Source of the DNA: Nocardia anocheti
GTDB taxonomy: Bacteria; Actinomycetota; Actinomycetes; Mycobacteriales; Mycobacteriaceae
NCBI RefSeq assembly: GCF_029675105.1
Contig: NZ_JAQQFV010000005.1
Span: 186,001-250,000, forward strand
Direction: 5' to 3'
DNA: 64,000 nucleotides
Shown: piece after piece, positions 18,261-27,108 of the stretch
Position numbering within the stretch: the first letter of the stretch is position 1
Layout of the letters: each line of letters starts with the position of its first letter
Position numbers and translations under genes: made by a program
The notes under the pieces: model-generated
Seen by the model: only the letters and a program-made list of their open reading frames with translations
Databases searched by the model: none
What the model was told of the DNA's origin: nothing

Positions 18261-19748
18261 GTGCGAGAGTCGACACGGCCGCCAGCGGTCAGCACCCCGA
18301 TGGGGACGGTGGGTCCGGCCAAACTCATGGTCGCGATCTCGGCCGTGCTGGTGCTGGCGCTCACCGGATTCGCCTGGCGCAGTGTCGACAACCTCATCGC
18401 CAACATCGATCGCATCGGCGGGCTCGGCCTGGGCGGCGAACGCGACGGCGCGGTCGACATCCTTCTCGTCGGCGTCGACAGCCGCACCGACGCGCACGGC
18501 AACCCGCTGACCACCGCCGAGCGCAACATGCTGCACGCGGGCGACGAGGTGGGCACCAACACCGACACCATCGTGCTGGTCCGCGTCCCCAACGACGGCC
18601 GCTCGGCCACCGCCATCTCCATTCCGCGCGACTCCTACGTCGACGTGCCGGGCCAGGGCAAGGCCAAGATCAACTCCGCCTACGGCGCCACCAAGGAGAC
18701 CGAACGCGCGAAACTGCTGTCCAAGGGCAGTTCCGAGGCCGAGGCCGAACGGGAGTCGACCAAGGCGGGTCGGCAGGCGCTGATCAAATCGGTGGCCACC
18801 CTCACCGGCATCACCGTCGACCACTACGCCGAGGTCAGTCTGCTGGGCTTCGTGCTGCTCACCGATGCCGTGGGCGGCGTCGAGGTGTGTCTGAACGAGG
18901 CGGTCGACGAACCGATGTCGGGTGCCGACTTCCCCGCCGGGCAGCAGCGTCTCGACGGTCAGCAGGCCCTGAGCTTCGTGCGGCAGCGACACGGATTGCA
19001 GCGCGGTGACATCGATCGCATCGTGCGTCAGCAGGTGTTCATGGCCCAGCTGGTCGGGCAGCTGCTCAATGCCAAGGTGCTGGCCAATCCGGGCAAACTC
19101 AGCGATATCAGCGAGGCGGTCGGGCGCACGGTGGTGCTCGACGACGACTGGGACGTGCTGGCGTTCCTGCAGCAGCTCAAGGACCTCTCCGGCGGCAAGG
19201 TGGAGTTCGAGACCATCCCGGTGGCCGATCTCAACAGCATGACCCAGGCGGGCGAATCGGTCGTGCGGGTGGAACCGAAGAAGGTCCAGGCGTATGTGAG
19301 CGGGCTGGTCGGCGAGGAGCCCGAACCCGCCGACCAGACCCCGAAGGTGGACCCGTCGACGGTGACGGTCAGCGTCTACAACGCGGGCGGCGCCACCGGC
19401 CTGGCGGCAAAGGTCTCGACCGCGCTCACCGGCAAGGGTTTCACCGAGGGCACCGTGGGTAACTACACCGGTGGCAGCGTGAGCTCGAGCCGAGTCCTCG
19501 CCGCCGATACCGCCGATCCGAAGGCCGCCGCGGTGGCCGAGGCGCTCGGTGGTCTCACCGTCGTCGCGGATTCGTCGCTGTCGGCGGATACGGTGAGCGT
19601 TGTCCTGGCGAGCGACTACTCTGGTCCCGGCTCGAGCGCGGCGAGCATGTTCGACATCGACTCCTCGTCCTCCACGGCGACCGCGACGCCGGTACCGCCC
19701 GCCCCGCCGATCGACGCTGGCCAGAACGGACCGAAATGTGTGAATTGA
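18261..19748 (+). CDS. lcp1: LytR-CpsA-Psr family arabinogalactan ligase (Lcp1-like)
   Basis: 495 aa from GTG 18261, with GAGAGG 8 bases upstream. A short cytoplasmic N-terminus, one membrane segment (~residues 20-37), then the LCP catalytic domain with D-I-L-L-V-G-V-D-S-R, S-I-P-R-D-S-Y-V and F-V-R-Q-R-H, all conserved phosphate-binding residues. A C-terminal LytR_C domain begins near V-T-V-S-V-Y-N-A-G-G. In mycobacteria the orthologue at this locus (Rv3267, Lcp1) attaches arabinogalactan to peptidoglycan. It is divergent from rmlD/wbbL, which make the linker it transfers. Confidence 0.9.
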   Translation: MRESTRPPAVSTPMGTVGPAKLMVAISAVLVLALTGFAWRSVDNLIANIDRIGGLGLGGERDGAVDILLVGVDSRTDAHGNPLTTAERNMLHAGDEVGTNTDTIVLVRVPNDGRSATAISIPRDSYVDVPGQGKAKINSAYGATKETERAKLLSKGSSEAEAERESTKAGRQALIKSVATLTGITVDHYAEVSLLGFVLLTDAVGGVEVCLNEAVDEPMSGADFPAGQQRLDGQQALSFVRQRHGLQRGDIDRIVRQQVFMAQLVGQLLNAKVLANPGKLSDISEAVGRTVVLDDDWDVLAFLQQLKDLSGGKVEFETIPVADLNSMTQAGESVVRVEPKKVQAYVSGLVGEEPEPADQTPKVDPSTVTVSVYNAGGATGLAAKVSTALTGKGFTEGTVGNYTGGSVSSSRVLAADTADPKAAAVAEALGGLTVVADSSLSADTVSVVLASDYSGPGSSAASMFDIDSSSSTATATPVPPAPPIDAGQNGPKCVN

Positions 19749-19751
19749 TCC

Positions 19752-20465
19752 ATGCGTGAGCCGAATTCGACGCTGACCGACATTCTCCTCGACCCGATCC
19801 TCGAGCGTGACCCCGCTGGCCCCCGCGTCACCTGGTACGACGACGCGAGCGGCGCCAGGATCGAGTTGTCCGGTCTCACGTTGGCCAACTGGGCGGCCAA
19901 GACCGCCAACCTGCTGCGCGACGAGTTCGCGCTCAGCCCCGGTGCCAGGGTCGCGGTGCTGCTGCCCGCGCACTGGCAGACCGCCGCGGTGCTGCTCGGT
20001 TGCTGGTGGGCCGGTACCGAAGTGGTGCTCACCCCCGATCCCGACGCGGACCTCGCGCTGGTCACCCCTGACCGGCTCGACGACGCCGACGGGGTCGGCG
20101 AGGTGGCGGTGCTGTCGCTGGACGCCATGGGCACGCCGGTGCGCGACCTGCCGCCCGGTGTCACCGATTTCGCGACCGCGGTGCGGGTGCACGGTGATCA
20201 GTTCCGGCCCGGCGGTTTCCGCGCGGCGCTGGACGGGCTCTCGGTCGGCGAGGTGCTCGACGCGGCCAGGAAGTCGGCGCAGTCGCAGGGCATCGCCGCC
20301 GGGGACCGGGTGCTGTCGAGTACGCCGTGGGAGACGGTCGAGGAACTGGTCGACGGTTATCTCGCCGTGCTGTACGCGGGGGCGTCGCTGGTGCAGGTGG
20401 TCAATCCCGATCCCGCCGCGGTGGCCCATCGCGTCTCGACCGAGCGGGTCACGGTGCAGCGCTGA
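19752..20465 (+). CDS. TIGR03089 family protein
   Basis: 237 aa, ATG 19752, 3 bases after the lcp1 stop, so co-transcribed with it. It matches the actinobacterial TIGR03089 family, which resembles a truncated N-terminal part of AMP-forming acyl-CoA synthetases: T-W-Y-D-D-A-S-G-A-R-I-E-L-S-G, L-A-N-W-A-A-K-T-A-N-L-L, then V-A-V-L-L-P-A-H-W-Q-T-A-A. The ATP-binding loop and C-terminal domain of real synthetases are missing, so catalysis is doubtful. The same neighbour of lcp1 is found in mycobacteria (Rv3268), pointing to an envelope-related role that remains unknown. Confidence 0.82.
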   Translation: MREPNSTLTDILLDPILERDPAGPRVTWYDDASGARIELSGLTLANWAAKTANLLRDEFALSPGARVAVLLPAHWQTAAVLLGCWWAGTEVVLTPDPDADLALVTPDRLDDADGVGEVAVLSLDAMGTPVRDLPPGVTDFATAVRVHGDQFRPGGFRAALDGLSVGEVLDAARKSAQSQGIAAGDRVLSSTPWETVEELVDGYLAVLYAGASLVQVVNPDPAAVAHRVSTERVTVQR

Positions 20466-20580
20466 CCCGTCCGGCCGCCCGTCGCCCCGGTAGGTACCCG
20501 CCCCGCACCGGCTTCCCCGCTCCTTCCCGGACCGGCGCCCTCCCTCCTACCCAGGTATAGGCCGGGCTCCTTCCCTGGGA

Positions 20581-20630
20581 CGTGTCGTGTGTCACAGGCT
20601 GTCGGTACCGTGGATGACACGTTCGACACG
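20581..20630. promoter_or_regulatory. Imperfect inverted repeat upstream of the P450 gene
   Basis: CGTGTCGTGTGTCA (20581-20594) and TGACACGTTCGACACG (20615-20630) are inverted copies with a 2-base difference in their middle. They lie in the 176-base gap before the P450 ribosome site (AAGGGG at 20630-20635). The layout fits an operator or promoter-overlapping repressor site; no regulator can be named. Confidence 0.35.
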
Positions 20631-20641
20631 AAGGGGTGGCG

Positions 20642-21970
20642 ATGATTCCGCGGTACTGGTGGCGATGGTCGGCCGAGCACGGGGCGCCCCGTGCGATTCT
20701 GCGGTGGCGTACGTGGCGCCGCGATCCCTTCGCGATCCTGCTCAGCGGCGAGCGGGGCCTGAATGATCCCTATCCGCTGATCGACGAGCTGCGTGCCGAG
20801 GGCGGTCTGCGCCGCACGCCGCTCGCGTACGTCACCTTCGAGCACGCCCAGGTGCGAGCCATCCTGCGCGACAACCGCTTCGGGGTGCGTCCGGCGATCA
20901 CCCAGGACGTCCCGGCGCCGTGGCGCCGCCGCGCCGACGCCGCGGCGGTGCCGCCGAACCCGGTCGAGCCGCCCTCGATGCTGGTGATCGACCCGCCCGA
21001 GCACACCCGGATGCGCAAGCCGGTGGCCTCGGCGTTCACCCCGCGCGCCATCGCCCGGCTACGGGACCGGGTGGAGGTGGTGACCGCCGAACTGCTCGAC
21101 GCCATGCCCGCACACGGCTCGGTCGACCTGATCACCGATTTCGCGGCCAGGGTGCCCATCGCGATCATCGCCGAGATGCTCGGGTTCCCGGCCGCCGACC
21201 GCGAACTGTTCCTGCGCTGGGGCGACCGGGTCACCCCGCTGCTCGACATCGGCACCTCCTGGCGCACCTATCGCGCCGCGCTGGCGGCCATCGAGTCCAT
21301 GGACGACTACCTCGCCGCCCACATCGCCAAGCTGCGCGAGGAGCCCGGCGAGGACATCCTGTCCACCCTGGTCACCTCGGGCGAGCTGAGCCTGCCCGAG
21401 TTGCAGGCCAGCGCCAGCCTGCTCATGGGGGCGGGCTTCGAGACCACGGTGAACCTCATCGGCAATGCCATCGCGGCGCTGTCGGCCAATCCCGACCAGC
21501 TCGCCCTGGCCCAGGCCGATCCCGACCTCTGGCCCGCCGTGGTGGAGGAGACGCTGCGCTTCGACCCACCCGTGCAGACCACAGCCCGCCAGACCCTCGA
21601 GGATGTCGAGATCGATGGCGTCCGCGTCCGCGCCGACAGCACGGTCATCCTGTCGCTGGCCGGGGCCAACCGCGACCCGGCGGTCTTCGCCGACCCGCAC
21701 CGCTTCGACATCACCCGACCCAACGCCAAGGACCACGTGGCCTTCAGCAGCGGCATCCACTCCTGCCTCGGCGCCAGCCTGGCCCGCATGGAAGCCGTGC
21801 ACGCCCTGCGCGCCCTCTACGAGCGCTACCCGAATCTGCGCCTGCGCGGCGAGCCCACCCGGCGCAACCTGTTCACCCTGCACGGTTACGAACACATGCC
21901 GGTCGACCTGGGCCCCATCGCCCGCACGTCGGCTCCGGACGACTTGGCGGGAGTCGCGCGGCGAGGGTGA
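20642..21970 (+). CDS. Cytochrome P450
   Basis: 442 aa from ATG 20642, 6 bases after AAGGGG. Soluble bacterial P450 with I-helix M-G-A-G-F-E-T-T, K-helix E-x-x-R in E-E-T-L-R-F, and heme loop F-S-S-G-I-H-S-C375-L-G, where Cys375 is the thiolate ligand. V-I-D-P-P-E-H-T-R-M-R-K is the conserved C-helix region. It needs a ferredoxin and reductase encoded elsewhere; none is adjacent. The substrate cannot be predicted. It converges on the two-component genes (16-base gap). A possible operator lies upstream at 20581-20630. Confidence 0.92.
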   Translation: MIPRYWWRWSAEHGAPRAILRWRTWRRDPFAILLSGERGLNDPYPLIDELRAEGGLRRTPLAYVTFEHAQVRAILRDNRFGVRPAITQDVPAPWRRRADAAAVPPNPVEPPSMLVIDPPEHTRMRKPVASAFTPRAIARLRDRVEVVTAELLDAMPAHGSVDLITDFAARVPIAIIAEMLGFPAADRELFLRWGDRVTPLLDIGTSWRTYRAALAAIESMDDYLAAHIAKLREEPGEDILSTLVTSGELSLPELQASASLLMGAGFETTVNLIGNAIAALSANPDQLALAQADPDLWPAVVEETLRFDPPVQTTARQTLEDVEIDGVRVRADSTVILSLAGANRDPAVFADPHRFDITRPNAKDHVAFSSGIHSCLGASLARMEAVHALRALYERYPNLRLRGEPTRRNLFTLHGYEHMPVDLGPIARTSAPDDLAGVARRG

Positions 21971-21986
21971 GCGCCGGGCCCGAGCG

Positions 21987-22685
21987 CTAGGCTCCCGCGC
22001 GCCAGCGGTAGCGGGTCTTGGGCCTGCCCGCGCGGCCGTAGTCGGCGCGACGCTCGGCCAGGCCATCGTCGGCGAGCTTCTCCAGATACCGCCAGGCGGT
22101 GATCCGGGAGACGCCCACGACCGCGGCCGCGTCGGTGGCGGTGATCCCCGACTCGGCCGAGCGCACCGCGCGCGACACCTCTTCGAGGGTGTGCTGCACG
22201 ACGCCCTTGGGCGCCCCGGCGCGCTGGTCGGCGGTGCGCAGGGCGCCCAGCGCGCGGTCGATGTCGTACTGCGACAGCGCCGCCTCGCCCGCGGGCAGGG
22301 CGGTGTCGAAATCGCGGTAGCGTTCGAGCTTTTCGCGGAAGGCGGCGAAGGTGAACGGCTTGAGCAGATACAGCACCACGCCGTGCGCCACCGCGTTGCG
22401 CACCATGGTCAGCTCGCGCGCGGAGGTGATGGCGATGACGTCGGGGCGCGGTTCCAGGGCGTTGAGCGCCGCGGCGACCTCGAGGCCGCTGATGTCGGGC
22501 AGCCCGATGTCCATGAGCACCAGGTGGAACGGCTTGTCCGCGTCGATGGCCTCGGCGGCCAGGGCCAGCGCGTCGCGTCCGGTGTGCGCGACCCCGCCGG
22601 TGACGAAACCGTCGAGCCGTTCCAGATAGGCCCGGTGGGCCTGCGCGATCAACGGCTCGTCCTCGACGATCAGGACGCGGATCAT
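21987..22685 (-). CDS. Response regulator, DcuR/CitB/DpiA type
   Basis: 232 aa. Receiver domain with acidic pocket E8-D9 and phosphoacceptor D59 in L-V-L-M-D-I-G-L-P-D, then a linker and a C-terminal helix-turn-helix (I-T-A-T-D-A-A-A-V-V-G-V-S-R-I-T-A-W-R-Y-L). This arrangement is the CitB/DcuR/DpiA class, which controls di- and tricarboxylate metabolism. Its ATG overlaps the kinase stop by 4 bases. No dicarboxylate transporter gene is nearby, so the target promoter must be elsewhere or the ligand differs. Confidence 0.9.
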   Translation of the reverse strand: MIRVLIVEDEPLIAQAHRAYLERLDGFVTGGVAHTGRDALALAAEAIDADKPFHLVLMDIGLPDISGLEVAAALNALEPRPDVIAITSARELTMVRNAVAHGVVLYLLKPFTFAAFREKLERYRDFDTALPAGEAALSQYDIDRALGALRTADQRAGAPKGVVQHTLEEVSRAVRSAESGITATDAAAVVGVSRITAWRYLEKLADDGLAERRADYGRAGRPKTRYRWRAGA

Positions 22686-24235
22686 GGCTTCTCCCTCAGC
22701 GGAATACGAACGATGACCGCGCTGTGTGGTGCGGCCGTGGTGGTGATGGCACCGCCGTGCCGGTCGACGAGGCGGTGCACCAGCGCCAGGCCCAGCCCGG
22801 CGTGGTCGGATTTCGTGGTGTAGCCGCGTTCGGCGGCGCGCACGAACATCTGGGCCGACATCCCCGGTCCGCTGTCGGCGACGCGGACCACCAGGTCACC
22901 GTCGCGGTGGCGTACCGACACCTCGACCCGCTTGTCCACGGTGCCCGCGGCGGCGTCGATGGCGTTGTCGACCAGATTGCCGACCAGGGTGACGGTCTCC
23001 TGCGCGGAGAGCGGATCGGTGGAGTCCAGCGCGGTGTCCTCGGTGATGGCCAGGCCCACCCCACGTTCGGCGGCCTGGTCGACCTTGCCGAGCAGCAGCG
23101 CGGCCAGCGCCGCGTCCCCGACGGCGGCCAGCAGCCGGTCGATGAGGACCTGGGAGAGTTTGAGCTCCGCGGTGGCGAAGGCGACGGCTTCCTCGGGCTT
23201 GCCCAGTTCCACCATGGTGACCACGGTGTGCAGCCGGTTGGCCGACTCGTGGGCCTGCGCGCGCAGCGATTCGGCGAAGCCGCGCACCGAGTCGAGTTCG
23301 CCGAGTACCGCGCGCAGTTCGGTCTGGTCGCGGATGGTGAGCACGGTGCCGATCTCCTCGCCCTCCCAGGTGACCACGTCCTGGTTCACCAGCAGTACCC
23401 GGTCGGTGGTCACGTGGGTCTCGTCGCGCACCACACCCCAGCGCATCTGCTGTAGCGAGATGGGCAGGTTGCTGCGGTGTACGGGGCCGTCGGGCAGGTC
23501 GAGCAGGGTGCGGGCCTGGTCGTTGACCACCTCGGCGGGCCCGGCGTCCGCGCCGAAGACCACCAGCCCCTCGTGCACCGAGTGCAGCACCGCGTCGTGG
23601 TGCTCGTAGAGCGCGCGCAGTTCCTCGGGCGCCAGGCCGTGGGTCTGGCGTCGCAATCGGCGGCTGAGCAGGAACGAGGAGAAGGCCGCCAGCGCGAGCC
23701 CGGCCGCGGAGACCCCGAGGATCACCGGCACCTGCGAGGCCACCTGGGTGCCGATCTTGGCGCGGGTCACCCCGGCCGAGACCAGCGCCACCACCTTGCC
23801 GTTGTCCAGTACCGGGGTGACCGCGCGGATGGAGGGGCCCAGCGTGCCGGTGAAGGTCTCGGTGAAGGTCTGCCCGGCCAGCGCCTTGTCGATATTGCCG
23901 ACGAAGGGTCGGCCGATCATCTCGGGGGTGGTGTGGGTGAAGCGGGTGCGGTCCGGGGCCATCACCACGATGAAGTCCATGCCGGTGTCGGCGCGGATGC
24001 GTTCGGTGGTCGGTTGCAGCAGCCCGCTCGGGTAGGGCGAGTTCACCGCGGCCAGCGTGGAGGGGGAGCGGGCGACGGTCACCGCCACGTCGCGGACCTG
24101 CAGGGTGGTCGCCACATCGTGGTCGTGGCGCGCGTCGAGCACCGCCAGCACGGTTCCCGTGCCGATCATCAGTGCCAGCACCACCAGCTGCCAGACGAAG
24201 GCCTGCCCAGCGAGCGACAGCCGTCCTCGTCGCAT
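22682..24235 (-). CDS. Sensor histidine kinase, DcuS/CitA/DpiB type
   Basis: 517 aa. Membrane helix near 10-30, an extracytoplasmic Cache/PAS-like sensor (~35-165, including R-A-V-T-P-V-L-D-N-G-K-V-V-A-L-V-S-A-G), second helix near 170-190, cytoplasmic PAS (~215-310), then a dimerisation helix with A-H-E-S-A-N-R-L-H-T and a kinase domain with N-box V-D-N-A-I-D-A-A and G-L-G-L-A-L-V. This is the CitA/DcuS plan, which senses citrate, malate or fumarate outside the cell and phosphorylates its partner regulator. Its stop overlaps the regulator start. Confidence 0.9.
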   Translation of the reverse strand: MRRGRLSLAGQAFVWQLVVLALMIGTGTVLAVLDARHDHDVATTLQVRDVAVTVARSPSTLAAVNSPYPSGLLQPTTERIRADTGMDFIVVMAPDRTRFTHTTPEMIGRPFVGNIDKALAGQTFTETFTGTLGPSIRAVTPVLDNGKVVALVSAGVTRAKIGTQVASQVPVILGVSAAGLALAAFSSFLLSRRLRRQTHGLAPEELRALYEHHDAVLHSVHEGLVVFGADAGPAEVVNDQARTLLDLPDGPVHRSNLPISLQQMRWGVVRDETHVTTDRVLLVNQDVVTWEGEEIGTVLTIRDQTELRAVLGELDSVRGFAESLRAQAHESANRLHTVVTMVELGKPEEAVAFATAELKLSQVLIDRLLAAVGDAALAALLLGKVDQAAERGVGLAITEDTALDSTDPLSAQETVTLVGNLVDNAIDAAAGTVDKRVEVSVRHRDGDLVVRVADSGPGMSAQMFVRAAERGYTTKSDHAGLGLALVHRLVDRHGGAITTTAAPHSAVIVRIPLREKP

Positions 24236-24343
24236 CGTGTGTCCGACCTCGTTCCTCGATGTTCCAGAAACGCGACCCTACCGACTGGTTGTGTTGCGCG
24301 GCGACCTTCGCCCCGATAACGACCTCCGACCCCGGACACGCCG

Positions 24344-24370
24344 CGGGCCCCGCGACGCTCGCGGGGCCCG
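24344..24370 (-). terminator. Hairpin between the DUF4267 gene and the kinase gene
   Basis: A perfect 12-bp inverted repeat (CGGGCCCCGCGA and its complement) with a 3-base loop lies just past the stop of the minus-strand DUF4267 gene. There is no U-tract, so it fits the U-less hairpin terminators proposed for actinobacteria; this is inferred from structure and position. Confidence 0.6.
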
Positions 24371-24392
24371 GCGCTACCTCGGTGACACGGCC

Positions 24393-24812
24393 TCACGCGG
24401 CCGCCGCGACCGCCCGCCGCGCGGTGACGGTGCGGTGCTCGAGCAGCAGCAGGCCGCCGGTGATCGCGACCAGCAGCGCGGTGAACCCGTGCACGCCGAA
24501 GGCGGTGGCGGCCGAGCCGTGCCGGGCCAGCACGGTGAGCATGTCGCCGACCGGGACCAGCGCGATGACCAGCGTCACCAGACCGAGCGCGAAACGCTGC
24601 CGCGCCACCAGCAGGGTGATGATGAGCAGCCCGGAGACGATGTCGCGCACGCCCTTGAGGTTCAGGAAGGCGGTGGCCTCGCCCTCGGGCCAGGTGGGCA
24701 GGCCGAAGCCGGGCGCGATGGTCTCGGGGGTGATCACGTAGTTCAGGCCGACGTAGAGGATGAAGGCGGCGCCGATCAGGGACAGGACGGTGGCGATGCG
24801 CGAGACGTTCAT
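24393..24812 (-). CDS. DUF4267 family small membrane protein
   Basis: 139 aa with four predicted membrane segments (about 5-27, 48-70, 72-92 and 100-122). It resembles the DUF4267 family, whose members often neighbour TetR regulators. The Y-V-I-T-P-E-T-I-A-P-G-F-G-L-P motif between helices 1 and 2 and the G-V-R-D-I-V-S-G-L segment are family landmarks. Function unknown. The start is 110 bases from the divergent TetR start; two matching palindromes between them suggest repression by that TetR. Confidence 0.78.
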   Translation of the reverse strand: MNVSRIATVLSLIGAAFILYVGLNYVITPETIAPGFGLPTWPEGEATAFLNLKGVRDIVSGLLIITLLVARQRFALGLVTLVIALVPVGDMLTVLARHGSAATAFGVHGFTALLVAITGGLLLLEHRTVTARRAVAAAA

Positions 24813-24848
24813 GGGGTGCTCCTGCAGTTCAGTACGTCGCTCGAAAAT

Positions 24849-24912
24849 CTAGCGGCGCTAGGTGATGAGAAGAACGATAGCGCGGCTACCGCCTCTTGTC
24901 TAGCATTGCTAG
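24849..24912. promoter_or_regulatory. Twin palindromic operators for the TetR/DUF4267 divergon
   Basis: CTAGCGGCGCTAG (24849-24861) and CTAGCATTGCTAG (24900-24912) share the consensus CTAGCNNNGCTAG. Their centres are 51 bases apart, close to five helical turns, so repressor dimers could sit on the same face of the DNA. One is near each divergent start (24812 minus, 24923 plus). Binding by the neighbouring TetR is inferred. Confidence 0.7.
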
Positions 24913-24922
24913 AATTTCGAGC

Positions 24923-25498
24923 ATGAGTACTCAGACGCGCAAGGAACGGGAACGCGCCGATCGTCGTCAGCGCATCGTCGACGCGGCCAGGGAACTGTCC
25001 TCGGCCGACGGCTGGGACGCGGTGACCATCCGCAAGCTCGCCGACCGGATCGAGTACAGCCAGCCGGTGCTCTACAGCCACTTCGCGGGGAAGGCCGCCA
25101 TCGTCGGCGCCGTCGCCCTGGAGGGCTGCGTCGAACTCACCGCCGCGCTGCGCCGCGCCCACGACGCCGCGCGCACCCCGCGCGAGGTGATCGACAACAT
25201 CGCCCGCGCCTATCTCGATTTCGCCGACGCCGACCCCGCCCGCTACGACGCCATGTTTGTGCTCAACACCGACCTCACCTTCGGCCTGGACGCCCCTCAG
25301 CCGCTGCGCGACGCCTTCGCCGCGCTGGAGGCGATGTTCCGCGGCACCGCCGAGGGCGACGAACTCGGCGCCCGCACCGAGGACGCCTGGAGCGCCCTGC
25401 ACGGCCTGGTCACCCTCGACCGCAGCGGCCGACTGCGCCCCGAACTGCGCGAACGGCGCATCGAACTGCTCGTCGACATGTGGGCCACACTGCACTGA
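24923..25498 (+). CDS. TetR family transcriptional regulator
   Basis: 191 aa from ATG 24923. The N-terminal helix-turn-helix (R-Q-R-I-V-D-A-A-R-E-L-S, then V-T-I-R-K-L-A-D-R-I-E-Y-S-Q-P-V-L-Y-S-H-F) is a standard TetR DNA-binding domain. The C-terminal helical domain would hold the ligand and the dimer interface. It is divergent from the DUF4267 gene, with one CTAGCNNNGCTAG palindrome just 10 bases before its start, suggesting autorepression and control of the neighbour. The inducer is unknown. Confidence 0.9.
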   Translation: MSTQTRKERERADRRQRIVDAARELSSADGWDAVTIRKLADRIEYSQPVLYSHFAGKAAIVGAVALEGCVELTAALRRAHDAARTPREVIDNIARAYLDFADADPARYDAMFVLNTDLTFGLDAPQPLRDAFAALEAMFRGTAEGDELGARTEDAWSALHGLVTLDRSGRLRPELRERRIELLVDMWATLH

Positions 25499-25592
25499 GC
25501 CCTCAGCCGGTGACCACTGTCTCGTCGGCGGTCCCGCGCGGTCCGCGTAGGTTGGAGACAGCAACTGGATCCGTCGAGCTGGGAGGACGCCG

Positions 25593-27071
25593 ATGGCGGA
25601 GGTCGTAGTAGTCGGCTCCGGCCCGAACGGCTTGGCCGCCGCGGTGATCGCGGCCAGGGCGGGGCTGTCGGTGCGGGTGCTCGAGGCCCAGCAACAGCCG
25701 GGCGGCGGCTCCCGCACCGCCGAACTCACCCTGCCCGGCTTCCACCACGACGTCTGCGCGGGCGCGCACCCGATGGCCCTGGCGTCCCCGTTCTTCCGCG
25801 CCTTCGATCTGGCCGCGCACGGCGTGGAACTGCTCGCGCCCACCGTCTCCTACGCCCATCCGCTCGACGGCGGCGTCGCCGGACTGGCCTGGCGCAATCT
25901 CGAATCCACGGTGGCCGATCTCGGCCGCGACGGCCCGGCCTGGCGCTCGCTGTTCGCCCCGCTGGTCGAGCACTGGCCCGACGTGGTCGAGCTGGCCATG
26001 TCGGACCTGCGGCATCCGCCGCTGCGGATTCCCACCGGCGTGCGCTTCGGGCTGCGGCTGCTGGAACAGGGATCGCCGCTGTGGAACAACCGCTTTCACG
26101 ACGACATCGCGCCCGCGCTGCTGACCGGAGTGGCCGCCCACGCCATCACCGTGCCGCGCGCGCTGCCCGCCGTGGGCGCCGCGCTGCTGCTGGGCACCCT
26201 CGCGCACGCGGGCGGCTGGGCGATCCCGCGCGGGGGCAGCCAGGCGATCCCGGACGCGCTCATCACGGAACTGGAAAGCCTCGGCGGCGAGGTGGTCACC
26301 GGCCATCGCGTCGACGACTTCGCCGAACTCGCCACGGCGCGCGCGGTCCTGTTCGACACCTCACCCGCCGAATTCCTGCGCATCGCGGGCGACCGTCTGC
26401 CCGAGCGATACCGTCACCGCCTCAACCACTTCCGCTACGGCGGCGCCGCCTGCAAGGTCGATTTCGCGCTGTCGGGTCCGGTGCCGTGGGCCGCGCCCGG
26501 CGCCGACCTCGCGGGCACTCTGCACCTGGTCGGCACCCGCGCGGAGGCGATGACAGCCGAACGGCAGGTCGCCGCGGGACGATTCGCCGAGCGCCCGTAC
26601 GTCCTGGCCATCCAGCCCGGCGTGGTCGACGACACCAGGGCCCCGGCCGGTCAGCACACCTTCTACACCTACGCCCACGTCCCCAACGGTTCCGATCGCG
26701 ATATCAGCGAGACCGTCATCGCCCAGGTCGAGCGGTTCGCCCCCGGTTTCCGCGATCTCATCCTGGACACCCACGTGCGGCCCGCCGCGTTCATGCCCGC
26801 CCACAATGCCAACTACGTCGGCGGCGACATCTCCGCGGGCGCGATGACCCTGCGCCAGACCGCCTTCCGCCCGCTGGCCCGCTGGAACCCCTACGCCACC
26901 CCGATTCCCGGCAGCTACCTGTGCTCGTCGTCGACTCCGCCCGGTCCCGGCGTGCACGGGATGTGCGGCCTGCACGCCGCCGGGCACATGCTGCGCACCA
27001 GGTTCGGGGTCCGCACCGACCCGCTGGACCTGCTGCGCGGCGCGTCCCCGTCCTACCGCCGCACCGGCTGA
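25593..27071 (+). CDS. FAD-dependent oxidoreductase, phytoene desaturase (CrtI)-like
   Basis: 492 aa. N-terminal Rossmann FAD motif V-V-V-G-S-G-P-N-G-L-A-A-A, then E-A-Q-Q-Q-P-G-G-G-S-R-T, typical of the amine oxidase/CrtI superfamily. Near the middle A-I-P-R-G-G-S-Q-A-I-P-D-A-L is the substrate-side strand found in CrtI-like proteins, and the C-terminus has P-P-G-P-G-V-H-G-M-C-G followed by A-A-G. Length fits carotenoid desaturases and retinol-saturase-like enzymes. No other carotenoid gene is adjacent, so the substrate is uncertain. It converges on the first cation transporter. Confidence 0.85.
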   Translation: MAEVVVVGSGPNGLAAAVIAARAGLSVRVLEAQQQPGGGSRTAELTLPGFHHDVCAGAHPMALASPFFRAFDLAAHGVELLAPTVSYAHPLDGGVAGLAWRNLESTVADLGRDGPAWRSLFAPLVEHWPDVVELAMSDLRHPPLRIPTGVRFGLRLLEQGSPLWNNRFHDDIAPALLTGVAAHAITVPRALPAVGAALLLGTLAHAGGWAIPRGGSQAIPDALITELESLGGEVVTGHRVDDFAELATARAVLFDTSPAEFLRIAGDRLPERYRHRLNHFRYGGAACKVDFALSGPVPWAAPGADLAGTLHLVGTRAEAMTAERQVAAGRFAERPYVLAIQPGVVDDTRAPAGQHTFYTYAHVPNGSDRDISETVIAQVERFAPGFRDLILDTHVRPAAFMPAHNANYVGGDISAGAMTLRQTAFRPLARWNPYATPIPGSYLCSSSTPPGPGVHGMCGLHAAGHMLRTRFGVRTDPLDLLRGASPSYRRTG

Positions 27072-27108
27072 TCGCGGCCCGCCCCCGATCCGAACGCGCT
27101 CGCGCTGA

